A DNA stretch of 64,000 nucleotides from Conexibacter sp. CPCC 206217 (GCF_030646165.1 NZ_JAUTDO010000005.1:434001-498000), one strand, 5' to 3'. Numbered from the stretch's first letter, positions 1 through 9,026 are shown. The notes: generated by a model from the sequence alone, not told the origin. A program made the numbers and translations.

Positions 1-1166
1 CCGACGCCCTCGCCGGCCTCGGCGAGCGCCCGCTGGCGATCTACGTGCACGTGCCGTTCTGCGCGACGCGCTGCGGCTACTGCGACTTCAACACGTACAC
101 GGCGCAGGAGCTGCCGGGCGGCGTCAACCGCGGCTCGTACGCGGCGAGTGCGATCGCTGAGCTGGGGCTGGCGCGGCAGGTGCTGGGAGCGTCCGCGCCC
201 CAGGTCCAGACCGTCTTCTTCGGCGGCGGCACCCCCACGCTGCTGCCGGCCGCCGACCTCGCCGCGATCCTGCGCGCGATCGACGAGCGCTTCGGGCTCG
301 CGCCCGGCGCCGAGGTGACGACGGAAGCGAACCCGGAGAGCGTCACGCCGCAGACGTTCGAGACGCTGCGCGCGGCTGGCTTCACGCGCGTCTCGCTCGG
401 GATGCAGAGCGCCGTCCCGCACGTGCTGAAGACGCTCGACCGCACGCACACGCCGGGCCGCCCGGCGGCGGCTGTCGCCCAGGCGCGTGCGGCCGGCTTC
501 GAGCACGTCAGCCTCGACCTGATCTACGGCACGCCGGGGGAGAGCGACGACGACTGGCGCGCGTCGGTCGACGCCGCGCTCGCGGCCGCTCCCGACCACG
601 TCAGCGCGTACGCGCTGACGGTCGAGCCCGGCACGCGGATGCACGCGCGCGTGCGCCGCGGCGAACTGCCGCTGCCGGACGAGGACCAGCTCGCGGATCG
701 TTACGCGATCGCCGACGAGGCGCTGTCAGCAGCCGGGCTGCAGTGGTACGAGATCTCCAACTGGGCGGCGTCGGACGACGCCCGCTGCGCCCACAACCTC
801 AACTACTGGCGCGGCGCGGACTGGTGGGGCGTCGGCCCCGGCGCGCACAGCCACGTCGGCGGCGTGCGCTGGTGGAACGTGCTGCACCCCTCCGCCTACG
901 CGACCGCGCTGAGCGAACGCCGCTCCCCGGCCGCCGGCCGCGAGCAGCTCGACGCCGAGACGCGCCGCTTCGAGCGCGTGATGCTGGAGACGCGCCTGCG
1001 CGAGGGCCTCGACGCCGAGCTGCTGCGCGAGGACGGCCTCGCCGCCGCCCGTCGCGCCGTCCTCGACGGCCTCGCCGACCCGGCGGCCCTCGCGGCGGGG
1101 CGTGTCAGGCTGACGCGGCGGGGGCGGCTGCTTGCCGACGCGCTCGTGCGCGATTTGGTGGATTGA
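1..1166 (+). CDS. hemW: Radical SAM heme chaperone HemW (5' end cut by window)
   Basis: This is the oxygen-independent coproporphyrinogen oxidase-like radical SAM protein HemW, a heme chaperone. The reading frame is open from base 3 to the stop at 1164-1166, giving 387 visible residues, close to the usual family length, so only the extreme N-terminus is missing. A GTG at 45 lies inside the conserved YVHVPFC strand and is not the real start. The CATRCGYC motif (C-x3-C-x2-C) binds the [4Fe-4S] cluster, followed by the FFGGGTPTLL and EANPE segments typical of HemW. The HNLNYWRG motif near residue 260 and a winged C-terminal domain are also present. It converges with the next gene across a strong hairpin. 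Confidence 0.93.
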   Translation, partial: DALAGLGERPLAIYVHVPFCATRCGYCDFNTYTAQELPGGVNRGSYAASAIAELGLARQVLGASAPQVQTVFFGGGTPTLLPAADLAAILRAIDERFGLAPGAEVTTEANPESVTPQTFETLRAAGFTRVSLGMQSAVPHVLKTLDRTHTPGRPAAAVAQARAAGFEHVSLDLIYGTPGESDDDWRASVDAALAAAPDHVSAYALTVEPGTRMHARVRRGELPLPDEDQLADRYAIADEALSAAGLQWYEISNWAASDDARCAHNLNYWRGADWWGVGPGAHSHVGGVRWWNVLHPSAYATALSERRSPAAGREQLDAETRRFERVMLETRLREGLDAELLREDGLAAARRAVLDGLADPAALAAGRVRLTRRGRLLADALVRDLVD

Positions 1167-1171
1167 CAGAA

Positions 1172-1219
1172 GCCGGTCGCGTGAGCGTGGCCGCGAGACG
1201 GTGCGCTCACGCGACCGGC
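1172..1219. terminator. 16-bp perfect hairpin between convergent genes
   Basis: Bases 1172-1187 and 1204-1219 are perfectly complementary over 16 bp, with a 16-base loop. The right arm lies inside the last codons of the convergent regulator gene. There is no U-tract on either side, as is common for actinobacterial terminators. It probably terminates hemW and possibly the regulator transcript. Confidence 0.7.
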
Positions 1220-1866
1220 GTCGGCCGGATCTCGTAGACGCAGGCGTGCGAGCCGCTGAGGATGTGGGCCACGCGTCTGACGTCGGCGTCGGGGAGCAGC
1301 TCGCGCAGGAACGAGATCTCGGTCGAGCAGGCGTGGCCGTAGCGTCTGGCGACCGCGAGGATCGCGCAGTTGTGCTCGCGCAGCAGGAAGCCCTCGCCGT
1401 CGTCGGTCGCGGCGAAGTCGGCGAGGTAGCCGTCCTCGTCGAGCACGCGCGCGATCTCCGCGACGCGGCCGGCGAAGTCGAGGCCCTCCAGCCGCGTCTG
1501 CACGCGTCTGACGCGCGCCGTGCGACGGCGTTCGAACGCCCGTCTGACGACGCCGGGGTCCTCGTCGGCGAGATGGTCCAGCAGCTCCAGCGTCAGCTCC
1601 CCGTACGCCTTCGGGAAGAGTGCTTCGGCCGCGGCGCCGAGCGCATAGCTGCGGCGCGGGCGCCCGGGGCCGGCGATCTCGTCCCTGTGCACCACCAGAT
1701 CGGCCGCCGCGAGGCCCTGCAGATGCTGGCGCACGGCGCTGACGGTGATGCCGAGCTCCTGGGCCAGCTCCTCCGCGCGCGCCTCGCCGCGCTTGCGGAG
1801 CGTGACGAGCAGCGTCCTGCGGGTAGACGGAAGTTCTGCGAGGACGGGACCAAGTGCCGGTTCCAT
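1207..1866 (-). CDS. SufR-like HTH regulator with putative Fe-S cysteines
   Basis: A 219-residue DNA-binding regulator. The N-terminal winged HTH (residues ~15-75, with ELGITVSAVRQHLQGL) is of the DeoR/ArsR-like type found in SufR. Three C-terminal cysteines occur as C-x12-C-x28-C, in EHNC, GHAC and SHAC. The spacing is nearly that of the cluster-binding cysteines of cyanobacterial SufR (C-x12-C-x27-C). It is transcribed divergently from superoxide dismutase and a ferredoxin with a palindrome between them, so it probably senses Fe-S or oxidative state and controls that pair. No suf operon lies in the window, so the regulon is inferred. The ATG at 1866 gives a start compatible with the HTH. 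Confidence 0.72.
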   Translation of the reverse strand: MEPALGPVLAELPSTRRTLLVTLRKRGEARAEELAQELGITVSAVRQHLQGLAAADLVVHRDEIAGPGRPRRSYALGAAAEALFPKAYGELTLELLDHLADEDPGVVRRAFERRRTARVRRVQTRLEGLDFAGRVAEIARVLDEDGYLADFAATDDGEGFLLREHNCAILAVARRYGHACSTEISFLRELLPDADVRRVAHILSGSHACVYEIRPTPVA

Positions 1867-1876
1867 GTATGTTTGA

Positions 1877-1890
1877 ACAGTAGCGACTGT
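1877..1890. promoter_or_regulatory. Palindrome between regulator and sodA
   Basis: ACAGTAGCGACTGT is an inverted repeat (ACAGT-N4-ACTGT) in the 56-bp divergent region, 11 bp from the regulator start and 32 bp before the sodA ATG. The position suits an operator for the SufR-like regulator. Binding is inferred. Confidence 0.5.
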
Positions 1891-1922
1891 CTATATCCGC
1901 CGCGGACCACGAAGGAGCCAAG

Positions 1923-2524
<602 letters not shown>

Positions 2525-2528
<4 letters not shown>

Positions 2529-2785
2529 CGTATGTGATCGCGGAGCCGTGCATCGGCACGAAGGACGTGTCGTGCACGGAGGTCTGCCCGGTCGACTGCA
2601 TCCATCCGACGCAGGATGAGCCCGGCTTCGCCGAGGCGACGATGCTGTACATCGACCCCGAGGAGTGCATCGACTGCGACGCCTGCGTCGAAGCCTGCCC
2701 GGTCGACGCGATCTTCCCGGAGGATCTGCTGCCGGAGCAGTGGACGGAGTACGCGCAGAGAAACGCGGAGTACTTCCAGAATTGA
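2525..2785 (+). CDS. fdxA: 7Fe ferredoxin (3Fe-4S/4Fe-4S)
   Basis: An 86-residue ferredoxin of the actinobacterial FdxA type. The N-terminal C-x7-C-x3-CP arrangement supplies the [3Fe-4S] site, and the later [16 protein letters not shown] motif (CxxCxxCxxxCP) supplies the [4Fe-4S] site. It serves as a cytosolic low-potential electron carrier. The ATG overlaps the sodA stop by four bases, indicating translational coupling. Linkage with sodA and the SufR-like regulator suggests an oxidative or iron-stress unit; this coupling is inferred from layout only. Confidence 0.93.
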
Positions 2786-2813
2786 GTCGTGCTGCAAGCG
2801 GAGCGCACGCTGC

Positions 2814-3374
2814 TCAGAGCGGCGTGCGCTCTTCTTCCAGCATCACCCGCAGCCGCCTCAGCGCGCTCGCTATGCGCGACTTGACGGTGCCGAGCGGTAT
2901 CCCGGTCAGCGCCACGATCTGGCTCTGGCTGAAGCCGAGGTGGAAGTGCAGTCGCACGACCTCCGCCTCCACGCTCGACAGGCGCGCGAGCATCCCGTCG
3001 ACGACCATCCGGTCGACCACGTCGGCCGACGGCTCGCGCTCGCAGGCAGCGTAGTCCGGATCGGCGTCGGCCGGGTCGAACGGCTCCGGGATGCGGCGGC
3101 GCAGATGGTCGATCGCACGCGATCTGGCGATCGTCGCCAGCCACGTGCGCAGCGACGCGCGCGTCGGGTCGTAGCTGGCGCAGCGCAGCCACGCCTCCAG
3201 CAGCACCTGCTGGAAGACGTCCTCGGCGGCGTTGCGATCGCCGAGCGTGTCGGAGATCGCGGCGAGTGTCGGCGGCCCGTACTCGGCGCAGAGTGCGCGG
3301 ACCGCGTCCGGGTCGCCGCGGCGGAGGCCGTCGGCGATGCGGACCTCGATGGATGACGGGCTGCTTTGTCGCAT
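2814..3374 (-). CDS. ECF-type RNA polymerase sigma factor
   Basis: An extracytoplasmic-function sigma factor of 186 residues. Region 2 (residues ~25-90) contains DVFQQVLLEAWLR and the RTWLATIARSRAIDHLRRR helix. Region 4 (residues ~125-180) contains VVRLHFHLGFSQSQIVALTGIPLGTVKSRI, the HTH that reads the -35. The ATG at 3374 (MRQSS) is preferred because upstream in-frame sequence is unlike the family. No anti-sigma gene lies beside it. It is divergent from the HtaA-like secreted protein, which is a possible but unproven target. Confidence 0.9.
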   Translation of the reverse strand: MRQSSPSSIEVRIADGLRRGDPDAVRALCAEYGPPTLAAISDTLGDRNAAEDVFQQVLLEAWLRCASYDPTRASLRTWLATIARSRAIDHLRRRIPEPFDPADADPDYAACEREPSADVVDRMVVDGMLARLSSVEAEVVRLHFHLGFSQSQIVALTGIPLGTVKSRIASALRRLRVMLEEERTPL

Positions 3375-3483
3375 CGGAAGCACGCCCACTGTCGCACGGT
3401 TGGCGGTGGCGCACGGTATGGCGTCGGTAGGAGTTGGCGCATCCGCCGGGTTAAGCGCCGAAACCTGGAGAGTCGTACAGGGT

Positions 3484-3513
3484 TTGACAGTCATCTCGCT
3501 GGGCGCGTAGGTT
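3484..3513 (+). promoter_or_regulatory. Sigma70-like promoter of the HtaA-like gene
   Basis: TTGACA (3484-3489) is followed after 18 bp by TAGGTT (3508-3513), 36 bp before the ATG at 3550. The match to the vegetative consensus is good at -35 and moderate at -10. No ECF-type -35 was evident. Confidence 0.5.
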
Positions 3514-3549
3514 CCCTGCGAGGAGTCCCCCCATACAGAAAGGATCGTC

Positions 3550-4581
3550 ATGAGATCGAGGTACGGTTGGCACGGCCGCCTCGCAGTGGCGACCGCCGCA
3601 CTCGCGACCTTCGCGGTCGCAGTCCCGGCGAACGCTGCCACGACGTCCGTCAGACTCAGCGGTGGTTCGACCACGCTCAGACTGGACGGCAAGACGGCGA
3701 GAGCGCTCACGAGCGCCGGCATCACGGTGAAGCCGTCGAAGCCCGGGAAGAACAGAGGCGGCGCGCTCGTCCTTCCGGTCAGCGGTGGCTCGATCGATCC
3801 GGCCAACGCCAAGGGCACGATCGATCACAAGGGCGGCATCACGCTGTCGATGGGCAGAACGAAGGTCGCACTGACGGCGTTCACGCTCAACACGGGCAAG
3901 AAGACGGTCAGCGCCAAGGCCGGCAGAAGCACCCTCGCCGTCGGCTCGCTGAGCGGCGGCAAGGTCACCCGCGACGGCTTCGCGACGAAGGTCGCGGGCC
4001 TGAAGCTGAAGCTCGGCAAGCAGGCTGCAGGCGTCCTCAACAGAGCGTTCGGCGTCAGAGTCTTCAAGTCCGGCCTCGCGCTCGGCACCGCCGCGAGCGC
4101 CCCGGTCTCGAGAGACGTCGCGATCGACAGAGGCACGACGACGCTGCAGATCAACGCGCAGACGGCCGGCGCGCTGAGACAGTTCGGCGCGACGCTCGCC
4201 CCGATCGCCCCGGCGACGGCTGACGCCGCGACCGGGCAGCTGTTCTTCCCGATCACGGGCGGCACGGTCAACCCGACGGCGTTCAGCGGCAGCATCACGC
4301 ATTCCGGCGGCCTCAACATCGGCCCGCTGCCGCTGTCGGACCTCGTCGTCAACCTCGGTGCGACGCCGACGCTGACGACGAACCTCGGCGCTGTCGCGGA
4401 TCTCGACCTGTCGAGAATCACGACCTCGGTCGACCCGAGAACGCGTGCGATCAACGTCGGCGGCGCCGGCGTGAGAATCAACGCGACGGCCGCGGGAGCG
4501 CTCAACGCCGCGTTCAGAACGACCGCCTTCCAGGCCGGTCAGGAGATCGCGACGGCTTCGCTCGCCGCGATCGCGCGGTAG
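3550..4581 (+). CDS. Secreted protein with two HtaA-like domains
   Basis: A 343-residue exported protein. Residues 1-29 form a signal peptide (basic N-terminus, alanine-rich core, cleavage near ANA-A). Two homologous halves follow (~31-180 and ~185-340). Each has a TTLRL or TTLQI strand, a PITGG or PVSGG turn, and the GTIDHKGGI or GSITHSGGL motif. This resembles HtaA-type beta-sandwich domains known from heme-binding surface proteins of Actinobacteria, but the assignment is from motif memory and heme binding is not shown. No LPXTG or C-terminal membrane anchor is present. Sixteen of 21 Arg codons are AGA, highly unusual in such GC-rich DNA. The stop abuts the convergent pabB stop. Confidence 0.7.
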   Translation: MRSRYGWHGRLAVATAALATFAVAVPANAATTSVRLSGGSTTLRLDGKTARALTSAGITVKPSKPGKNRGGALVLPVSGGSIDPANAKGTIDHKGGITLSMGRTKVALTAFTLNTGKKTVSAKAGRSTLAVGSLSGGKVTRDGFATKVAGLKLKLGKQAAGVLNRAFGVRVFKSGLALGTAASAPVSRDVAIDRGTTTLQINAQTAGALRQFGATLAPIAPATADAATGQLFFPITGGTVNPTAFSGSITHSGGLNIGPLPLSDLVVNLGATPTLTTNLGAVADLDLSRITTSVDPRTRAINVGGAGVRINATAAGALNAAFRTTAFQAGQEIATASLAAIAR

Positions 4582-6690
4582 TCAGCTCGCAAGGACCACG
4601 TTGCTCGACCTGCGCGTCCCCTCCGGGGGCGCGCAGGCCAGCGCCGCTTCGACCTCGCCGGCCGCCGCGCTGGTGAGCAGGATCGCGTCCGCCCGTGCGA
4701 GCCGCTCGATCCCGATCGCTTCCTCGACGACGCGCCGGCCCGCCCGCTCGATCAGCAGCGCACGTGTGACGCCGGGCAGGATCCGGCCGTCCGCGGGCGG
4801 CGTCACGAGCGTGTCGCCCTCGACCGCGAAGACGTTGCCCCACGCCGCTTCGAGCACCGCGCCGCCGCCGTCGAGCAGCAGCGGGGTCGCGTTCGGATCG
4901 CCGCCGAGCGCCGCGCGCGCGTCCGCGCCGAGCGCGTCGAGCAGCGCGCGATCCAGCCACTTGTGCGACCCCAGCCCGCCCGGCAGCGTGAACGGCACGA
5001 GCGGGACCGGCGTCGCGCGCGGTCTGTCCGGCACCACCTGCACGTCGATCGTGCCGTCGGGCGCGACGACGACTCTGAGGCGGGCGCGGGCGGGCGCGGC
5101 GCCGCGCGCGGCGCCGTTCGCGTGCCCGTTCGCGAGGGCGGCCAGGGGCTTGCCAGCGGCGCGCGCGATCCGCGCGCCGAGGTCGCTCGGCAGCTCGATC
5201 GCGTAGAGCGCCGCGACGCTGCGCGCGAGGCGATCGAGGTGCGCGTCGGCGTGCTGCGCGACGCCGTCGAGGACCAGCAGGGTCTCGAACACCCCGCGTG
5301 ACGGGTCCGGGCGCCGGCGGGGACGGATGAGGGCGGAAGGCGCTGCGGTCGAAACCGATGTTCGCTGCTCGTCGAGGGTTCCGCCGATCGCGGCAATCAG
5401 CGGGCGGACCTTGACGAAGCACTCCTCCAGCTCCGCGCGCGGGTCGGAGTCGGCGACGATGCCGCCGCCGGCGCCGAGCCAGAGGCGGCCGTCGCGTGCC
5501 TCGAAGGTGCGGATCGCGACGTTCAGCTCCAGCCCGGCGAGCGGGCTCGCGTAGCCGATCGCGCCGGTGTACAGCTCGCGCGCGGTCGACTCGAGCGCGT
5601 TGACCACGTGCATCGCCTGGACCTTCGGCGCGCCGGTGACGGAGCCGGGCGGGAAGGTCGCGCGCAGCAGTTCGCCGTCGCCGACCTCGGGCCGCAGCGT
5701 CCCCTGCACGCGCGAGACGAGATGCCAGAGGCCCGGATGCGCCTGCGCCTCCGGGGTGCGCGCCGCGACGACCGATCCGTACTCGCTGACGCGCCCGAGG
5801 TCGTTGCGCATCAGGTCGACGATCATCACGTGCTCGGCGTGGTCCTTGGCGGAGGCGAGCAGACGGGCGCGGGCGTCGTCGTCCTGGTCCTGCGGCCGCG
5901 CGATCGTCCCCTTGATCGGAGCCGTCTGCGCGATACGGCCGCGCCGGCGCAGGAACAGCTCCGGCGAGAGCGAGGCGATCCCGCCCCACGGCGCCGGGAA
6001 GGCGGCGCCATAGGCCGGTTGCAGCCGCTGCACGGCACGCGCGAACAGATCGGTCACGTCGCCGCCCGGCCACTGCGCTTCGAAGCGCAGGCAGATGTTC
6101 GCCTGGAAGATCTCACCCGCCGCGATCCGCTCACGACAGTCCGCGACGGCCGCGACATGCGCGGCCGCGCCGTCGCCGGCGATGCGGAAGCGGGGCGCGG
6201 GAACAGGCGACTCCGCCGGCTCGTCGATCCGCTCCAGTCGCCCGCGCAACTCGTCCAGCCGTTGCTCGATCGCCCGCTCCCGCTCCGGCGCGACGAGCGC
6301 CTCGAACCACCAGGCGCCACTGGAATCCAGACGCAGCAGATGGTCGTAGTAGGCGAGCTGGAACGGTGGCAGCGGGGCCGGACGCGGCGGTGGGGGCGGG
6401 AGCTGTTCGACCCGTGCGCCGAGTCCGTAGCCGAGCCACCCGAACCAACCGCCGCCGACGGCGTCGCCCGCAGCATCCGCGCCGACGACCTCCGGCAGCT
6501 CGTCCAGCAGCGCGAAGGGATCCTCGCTCGCGTCGGCGCGGCGCACGGGGGCGGAGCCGAGGATCGCGCCGCCGCCGGCCCAGCGGCCGGTCAGCGCGAA
6601 CGGCCACGGGTCGCCGGCCAGCCCGCGCAGGACGGCGGTGGGGGAGCAGCCGGTCGAGAGCGGCACGCGCAGGAGCCGCACGGCGGTCAT
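4582..6690 (-). CDS. pabB: Fused aminodeoxychorismate synthase I / 4-amino-4-deoxychorismate lyase
   Basis: A 702-residue PabB-PabC fusion making p-aminobenzoate for folate. Residues ~110-430 are the chorismate-binding domain. PIKGT carries the PabB-type lysine (TrpE has PIAGT), and AEHVMIVDLMRNDLGRVSEYGSV and FPPGSVTGAPK are classic. Residues ~450-702 are a fold-type IV PLP domain: RGVFETLLV opens it, HKWLDR carries the Schiff-base lysine and EAAWGNVFAV is the cofactor-binding region. Such fusions are known in several phyla. No pabA amidotransferase lies nearby. Its stop abuts that of the convergent HtaA-like gene with no spacer. Confidence 0.93.
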   Translation of the reverse strand: MTAVRLLRVPLSTGCSPTAVLRGLAGDPWPFALTGRWAGGGAILGSAPVRRADASEDPFALLDELPEVVGADAAGDAVGGGWFGWLGYGLGARVEQLPPPPPRPAPLPPFQLAYYDHLLRLDSSGAWWFEALVAPERERAIEQRLDELRGRLERIDEPAESPVPAPRFRIAGDGAAAHVAAVADCRERIAAGEIFQANICLRFEAQWPGGDVTDLFARAVQRLQPAYGAAFPAPWGGIASLSPELFLRRRGRIAQTAPIKGTIARPQDQDDDARARLLASAKDHAEHVMIVDLMRNDLGRVSEYGSVVAARTPEAQAHPGLWHLVSRVQGTLRPEVGDGELLRATFPPGSVTGAPKVQAMHVVNALESTARELYTGAIGYASPLAGLELNVAIRTFEARDGRLWLGAGGGIVADSDPRAELEECFVKVRPLIAAIGGTLDEQRTSVSTAAPSALIRPRRRPDPSRGVFETLLVLDGVAQHADAHLDRLARSVAALYAIELPSDLGARIARAAGKPLAALANGHANGAARGAAPARARLRVVVAPDGTIDVQVVPDRPRATPVPLVPFTLPGGLGSHKWLDRALLDALGADARAALGGDPNATPLLLDGGGAVLEAAWGNVFAVEGDTLVTPPADGRILPGVTRALLIERAGRRVVEEAIGIERLARADAILLTSAAAGEVEAALACAPPEGTRRSSNVVLAS

Positions 6691-6722
6691 GCGCTGGAGG
6701 ATAGGGAGGAGCGCCGAACGGA

Positions 6723-6770
6723 CGAGGACCGAACGTCTGCTACCGCTCAGCAGCAGACCTTCGGTCCTCG
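6723..6770. terminator. Long hairpin downstream of dps
   Basis: Bases 6723-6733 pair with 6760-6770, and 6735-6741 pair with 6752-6758, around one C-C mismatch, leaving a 10-base loop. It lies about 60 bp beyond the dps stop and upstream of the pabB start. No U-tract follows on either strand. It is probably the dps terminator; the stem is strong enough to matter for readthrough into pabB. Confidence 0.6.
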
Positions 6771-6828
6771 GTGCTGCGCGCCGCTCGCAGCGTGGTCGTG
6801 CGAGCGGCGGAGGTGCGAGTTGCCGGGT

Positions 6829-7317
6829 TCAGCCGGCCTGGACGCGGATCATCCAGAGGTTCTCCTCGAGACCCGCGACGACCGAGTGGAGCAGGTCGGC
6901 CGTGACGGTGTCGACGTCCTCCAGCTTGTCCATGCGGTTGCGGATGTCGCCGATCGAGTCGGTCAGCAGGCGCGTGAACGAGGCGATCACGTCCTGGTCG
7001 AGCTGCTGGCCCTCGGGCAGCGGCGCGAGGATCGTGCGCGCGCCGACCGTTCTGACCTGGCCGTCCGGCGAGTAGCCGAGCGCGACCGCGCGCTCCGCGA
7101 CCTCGTCGGCGGCGAGACGCCAGGCGTCGACCAGCTCGTCGAGGAACAGGTGCAGCGAGCGGAAGTTCGGCCCCACGATGTTCCAGTGGGCCTGCTTGCC
7201 CAGCAGCGACAGGTCGATCAGGGTCACGAGCACCGCCTGCAACTCGGCGCCGATCGCCTCGCGGTCGTTGTGCCGCAGCGTCGGATGGTGGTCTTCGCTG
7301 ATCGTGTGATGCGCCAT
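6829..7317 (-). CDS. dps: Dps-family ferritin-like protein
   Basis: A 162-residue Dps, forming dodecamers that oxidise and store iron and protect DNA in stationary phase. The ferroxidase residues span KQAHWNIVG (His) and LHLFLDELVDAWRLAADEVAERAVALG (His, Asp and Glu), the two-helix signature of the family. The C-terminus is not strongly basic, so direct DNA binding is uncertain. The RBS AAGGAG lies just before the ATG. It stands alone with a hairpin behind it. Confidence 0.92.
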   Translation of the reverse strand: MAHHTISEDHHPTLRHNDREAIGAELQAVLVTLIDLSLLGKQAHWNIVGPNFRSLHLFLDELVDAWRLAADEVAERAVALGYSPDGQVRTVGARTILAPLPEGQQLDQDVIASFTRLLTDSIGDIRNRMDKLEDVDTVTADLLHSVVAGLEENLWMIRVQAG

Positions 7318-7462
7318 GTTTCGCTCCTTGTGGCCTACTCGTGTACCTAGGTTCTACCGGTATGCCCGAGCCGCGTGTGTTTTGTGCGTGAGAACGCTCA
7401 CGGCCGGCGCCCGGGCGGTCACTTCGGCACTCTTTGCGCTCACCCTCCTACACTCGCCAGGA

Positions 7463-8365
7463 GTGCACCTCGAAGACTCCTCACCGCTGCTCGACAGCCT
7501 GCTGCGCGAGACGCTCGCCGATCGAGCCCTCGAAGGCTGCCGCGTCGCCCTCGCCGGCGACCGCGAAGGACCGCGCCGGCGACTCGCCGCCGCGCTCGCC
7601 GACGGCGGCGCCGTGCTCGTCGACGAGCGGCCCGAGCTGGCGATCGGCCCGTTCGCGCACGAGCAGCGCGGGGTCCGCGGCCTCGTCGAGCCGGGCACGG
7701 TGCTCGGCGCCGTCGCGCGGGCGCTCGACGCGCCGGTCGTCGCGATCGGCTGCTCGCAGGTCGCGCGGCTGGTGCTGCGGATCGCCGCGGGCCCCGCGGT
7801 CGTGCGGGGGCTGGCACGGCTGACGAACCTCTCGCTCGCCGGCCGCACCGTCGCGGTGCTCGGCTACGGCGACGTCGGCGCCTCGGTGGCGCGCAGCGTG
7901 CGCGACGTCGACGGGCACGTGCTCGTCGTCGAGGAGGAGCCGCTGTGCGCGCTCTCGGCCGCGCTCGACGGCCACCGCGTCAGCGAGACGCTCGAACCGG
8001 TCGAGGTCGTGATCGCCTGCGAACGCGCCGCCGCGATCTCCGAACTGCCCGCGGGCGCGCTCGTCGCGAGCGCGCTGCCGGGCCGGCTGCCGCCGGTGAT
8101 CGGGGTGGTCACCGGACCGGGAATCGTGCACGCCTCGGGGCGCGACGTGATCGGCGCCGCGCTGCTGTCGCCGGCCGGCGACGGGCTCGCGCCGGGGGCC
8201 GCCGACGTGCTGCTGACGCTGCAGGGCCTGGCGCTGCACCAGCTCGCCTGCGACGAGCTGGAGGCCGGCGTGCACCGGCTCGCGTGCGAGTCGGAGGAAG
8301 CGGTCGCGCAGGCGTGGTTGGAGCGGCTGGCGCTGCAGGAGGCGCGCACGTCGGAGTGGGGGTGA
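7463..8365 (+). CDS. Rossmann protein resembling the NAD domain of S-adenosylhomocysteine hydrolase
   Basis: About 300 residues if started at GTG 7463. An earlier ATG at 7316 would overlap the dps start codon and adds a low-quality leader. The central region LAGRTVAVLGYGDVGASVARSVRDVDGHVLVVEEEP is a dinucleotide-binding beta-alpha-beta unit very like that of AdoHcy hydrolase, with a GxGxxG loop and an acidic end to strand 2. The flanking substrate-domain motifs of true SahH are not seen. The function is unknown; it could be a dehydrogenase-like sensor or a divergent SahH relative. It converges with the PadR gene. Confidence 0.6.
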   Translation: MHLEDSSPLLDSLLRETLADRALEGCRVALAGDREGPRRRLAAALADGGAVLVDERPELAIGPFAHEQRGVRGLVEPGTVLGAVARALDAPVVAIGCSQVARLVLRIAAGPAVVRGLARLTNLSLAGRTVAVLGYGDVGASVARSVRDVDGHVLVVEEEPLCALSAALDGHRVSETLEPVEVVIACERAAAISELPAGALVASALPGRLPPVIGVVTGPGIVHASGRDVIGAALLSPAGDGLAPGAADVLLTLQGLALHQLACDELEAGVHRLACESEEAVAQAWLERLALQEARTSEWG

Positions 8366-8399
8366 GGGCCGCCCGCCGCTCGGCGAACCGGGCGCGCGG

Positions 8400-8957
8400 C
8401 TAACCGTCCGCGCACGGCTCGGCGCCGGCTGCGGGCAGCGCGAGCAGGAACTCGTCGAGCAGCTCGATCGACATCGCGTGGTAGCGGATGCCGATCAGCA
8501 GGGTGCGTCTCGGCCCGCCGCCCTCCTCGAGGTCCCATGGGTCCTCGGCCAGCATCGCCTCCAGCTCCGCCTGCTTGTCGACGTGCCAGGCGCGCCGCGC
8601 GTGCAGCAGCGGCTCCGGCTCGCTGCCGGCGAAGATCTTCAGCAGCGTCTCGTCGCGCGTCTGCGGATGGCCGGCGGTGGCGCTCGCGGCCCATGCGGCG
8701 AGCGCGGCGCGGCCGGCGTCCGTCAGCGCGTAGAGCTTGCGCCGGCGGCCGTGCTGCTCCTTGCGCTCCGACAGGTAGCCGGCGGCGGCCAGGCGCGTCG
8801 GCTCGGCGTAGAAGGTCGTGTGCGGGACCGGCCAGAAGTTCTCGATCGACTGCGCCAGCGCCTGCTTGAGGTCGTACGGCGTCGCCTCGCCGAGCTGGTC
8901 GAGCAGCGCGAGCACGGCGTAGGAGGTTCCGCTCAGACGGATCGACTTGTCATCCAT
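8400..8957 (-). CDS. PadR-family transcriptional regulator
   Basis: A 185-residue PadR regulator. The N-terminal winged HTH (LSGTSYAVLALLDQLGEATPYDLKQAL, then FYAEPTRLAAAGYLSERKEQHGRRRKLYALTDAGRAAL) is diagnostic, followed by a helical dimerisation domain. The ATG at 8957 (MDDKS) is chosen over longer in-frame leaders. It is divergent from the flavoprotein operon with about 70 bp between starts, so it probably represses that operon in response to the flavoprotein's substrate. Confidence 0.9.
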   Translation of the reverse strand: MDDKSIRLSGTSYAVLALLDQLGEATPYDLKQALAQSIENFWPVPHTTFYAEPTRLAAAGYLSERKEQHGRRRKLYALTDAGRAALAAWAASATAGHPQTRDETLLKIFAGSEPEPLLHARRAWHVDKQAELEAMLAEDPWDLEEGGGPRRTLLIGIRYHAMSIELLDEFLLALPAAGAEPCADG

Positions 8958-9026
8958 GATGCGTTCCGTATAGTACGCCCTGCACTGTTGGAAACCGGAG
9001 CATCGATCGACCTGGGAGCTGCTGTC

